From positions 1-6,357 of the forward strand of contig CAZEEJ010000241.1 of the NCBI GenBank assembly GCA_964511155.1: a stretch of DNA of 6,357 nt, given 5' to 3'. Under the pieces are notes generated by a model. It had not been told where the DNA came from, did not search any database, and saw only the letters and a program-made list of their open reading frames with translations. Both the position numbers and the translations under genes were made by a program. The stretch is from JAAYDF01 sp964511155. GTDB lineage: Bacteria; Planctomycetota; Phycisphaerae; UBA1845; PWPN01. Below, one piece after another: positions 5,275 to 6,357 of this stretch (positions within the stretch are counted from its first letter, which is position 1; the number at the start of each line of letters is the position of its first letter).

Positions 5275-6198
5275 ATGCAGCGGGTCGGCGTATGGGTAGT
5301 GGTGCGGCGGTGGGGCGAGATGATCAAGTTCTCGCACTCGGTGTTCGCCTTGCCCTTTGCCCTGATGGCGACCTTCATGGCCTCACGGGCGGCGTTCCGG
5401 GCCGGCGATGCGCTGCATGGGTATCCCTCGGCGGTGCTGCTCGGGCTGGTTGTGGTGTGTATGGTGGCGGCCCGGTCGGCGGCGATGACGTTCAATCGGT
5501 TGATCGATGCCGAACTGGACGCGCGGAATCCGCGGACGGCGGGTCGGGCGCTGCCCGCCGGCGAGATCTCCCGCTTCGGCGCGACGCTGCTCGTGGTGCT
5601 GGCGTCCGTGGCGTTCATTGTGTGTTGCGGCGGCTTCTGGTGGACGGCGGGAAACCCTTGGCCGGTCATGCTGGCCGTCCCGGTGCTGGGCTACCTCTTC
5701 TTTTACTCCTACACCAAGCGGTTTACGCGGTGGTCGCATTTCGTGCTGGGCAGCGCCATTGCCCTTTCCCCGCCAGCGGCGTGGCTGGCGATTCACCCGG
5801 CCTCATTGGGATGGCCGGCTGTTGTGCTGACGGGGGCGGTGACGCTGTGGATCGGAGGGTTTGACATTATCTATGCCTGCCAGGACGTCGAGGTCGACCG
5901 CAAGGAGGGGTTGCATAGCCTGCCCGCCCGGCTCGGTCTCGGTCCGGCCTTGTGGATGGCCCGGGCGGCGCATGCCGGCACGGTGGCACTCCTCCTGCTG
6001 CTGGCACAGGTCGGCGAACTGGGGACCCCGTATCTGGCGGGCGTGGTCCTGGTCGCACTGCTGCTGCTGCTGGAGAATGCTCTGGTCCGTCCGACGGACC
6101 TGTCGCGCGTGAACGTCGCGTTCTTTACCCTCAACGGGGTAATCAGCCTCGTGCTTGGTGCGCTGACGATCGTGGATGTGCTGGGGTGGGGAAAGTGA
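5275..6198 (+). CDS. mqnP: UbiA-family polyprenyltransferase, MqnP type (menaquinone biosynthesis)
   Basis: UbiA-superfamily membrane enzymes attach a polyprenyl chain to an aromatic acceptor. MqnP acts in the futalosine route to menaquinone. The 307-residue protein is strongly hydrophobic with about eight or nine likely membrane segments. An N-terminal EMIKFSHSVFALPFA block (15-29) precedes the first Asp-rich motif N-x3-D-x3-D (Asn74, Asp78, Asp82), followed directly by ARNPRTAGRALPAGEIS (83-99), a block characteristic of the MqnP-like subgroup. The second Asp-rich region is FDIIYACQDVEVDRKEGLHSLPARLG (196-221), with Asp204 and Asp208 for Mg-diphosphate binding. I chose the ATG at 5275 because it retains the amphipathic RRWGEMIKF helix. 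The ATG at 5320 would cut into it, and the open frame back to 5242 lies in the G-rich repeat. The gene is separated from the glycerol phosphate operon by about 640 nt and is probably transcribed alone. A 4-hydroxybenzoate (UbiA) or ether-lipid (DGGGP synthase) role is less likely on motif grounds. Confidence 0.87.
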   Translation: MQRVGVWVVVRRWGEMIKFSHSVFALPFALMATFMASRAAFRAGDALHGYPSAVLLGLVVVCMVAARSAAMTFNRLIDAELDARNPRTAGRALPAGEISRFGATLLVVLASVAFIVCCGGFWWTAGNPWPVMLAVPVLGYLFFYSYTKRFTRWSHFVLGSAIALSPPAAWLAIHPASLGWPAVVLTGAVTLWIGGFDIIYACQDVEVDRKEGLHSLPARLGLGPALWMARAAHAGTVALLLLLAQVGELGTPYLAGVVLVALLLLLENALVRPTDLSRVNVAFFTLNGVISLVLGALTIVDVLGWGK

Positions 6199-6242
6199 GA
6201 GGTGAGAAGTGAGAAGCGGGGAGTGACAAGTGGGGAGCGGTG
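6194..6242 (+). repeat. 7-nt tandem repeat array overlapping the mqnP stop
   Basis: Seven heptamers run without gaps: AGTGAGA, GGTGAGA, AGTGAGA, AGCGGGG, AGTGACA, AGTGGGG, AGCGGTG. The first unit contains the TGA stop of mqnP (6196-6198), so the array begins exactly at the gene end. Confidence 0.72.
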
Positions 6243-6250
6243 AGGATTCT

Positions 6251-6285
6251 CGGATTTCGGATCTCAGATTGCAGATTTCAGATTG
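6251..6285 (+). repeat. Second 7-nt tandem repeat array with a different unit
   Basis: Five heptamers follow one another: CGGATTT, CGGATCT, CAGATTG, CAGATTT, CAGATTG. The period equals that of the preceding array but the unit is unrelated, and only eight bases separate the two. Confidence 0.75.
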
Positions 6286-6357
6286 GCGAGCGCGTCCGCT
6301 CCCTTACGGTCGCGGTACGGATGCTTGAGGAACGGGGTGCAGGGAACGGGGTGGAGG
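6286..6357. other. Unassigned sequence at the window edge
   Basis: No open frame with coding character was found in this tail. A GGAACGGGGTG-like string occurs twice near the end (about 6330 and 6345), possibly the start of another repeat cut by the window. Confidence 0.35.

Noticed and set aside
4789..5337. Open frames across the spacer as small hypothetical proteins
   Set aside because: Their amino acid strings come from the repeats and the palindrome, several overlap on both strands, and none has a ribosome site or a domain.
5275..6198. UbiA-family gene as a digeranylgeranylglyceryl phosphate synthase completing an archaeal-type lipid pathway with the G1P dehydrogenase
   Set aside because: It is attractive by context, but the ARNPRTAGR and FDIIYACQD blocks match the MqnP-like subgroup better, and the gene is not in the operon.

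Overview
The window is a high-GC bacterial sequence with five protein-coding genes and long, repeat-rich intergenic spacers. The most likely source is a Planctomycetota-type bacterium. This rests on the futalosine-route UbiA-like prenyltransferase, a bacterial sn-glycerol-1-phosphate dehydrogenase, and spacers filled with degenerate 7-9 nt tandem repeats of a kind I associate with planctomycete and related genomes. That assignment is an inference. No rRNA or other taxonomic marker is present.

Layout. (1) Positions 51-587, minus strand: the N-terminal part of a secreted GH43-family glycoside hydrolase, cut off by an in-frame stop before the catalytic acid. The stop lies in the second copy of an out-of-frame 17-bp direct repeat. 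(2) Positions 588-958: a divergent spacer carrying an 8-nt tandem repeat array. (3) Positions 959-4634, plus strand: a tight three-gene operon with ATGA overlaps at both junctions. It encodes a probable lipoprotein glycerophosphodiester phosphodiesterase, an AraM/EgsA-type sn-glycerol-1-phosphate dehydrogenase and an organophosphate:phosphate antiporter (GlpT/UhpT family) that keeps the substrate-binding Arg/Lys/His/Arg set. (4) Positions 4635-5274: about 640 nt without a credible gene, holding two short tandem arrays, a 76-nt near-perfect palindrome built from related 8-nt units, and a G-rich 21-bp tandem duplication. (5) Positions 5275-6198, plus strand: a UbiA-superfamily prenyltransferase best matching MqnP (menaquinone biosynthesis, futalosine pathway). 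(6) Positions 6194-6357: two abutting 7-nt-period arrays, the first running over the mqnP stop codon, then unassigned sequence to the window edge.

How the genes fit together. The three-gene operon reads as one route. An exported phosphodiesterase releases a glycerol phosphate from glycerophosphodiesters, the antiporter imports it in exchange for phosphate, and the dehydrogenase converts it to dihydroxyacetone phosphate. What makes it unusual is that the dehydrogenase belongs to the sn-glycerol-1-phosphate family, not the GlpD/GpsA (sn-glycerol-3-phosphate) families. The operon may therefore scavenge the uncommon enantiomer, for example from lipoteichoic acid or archaeal lipid head groups. The GH43 fragment and mqnP have no evident link to this route.
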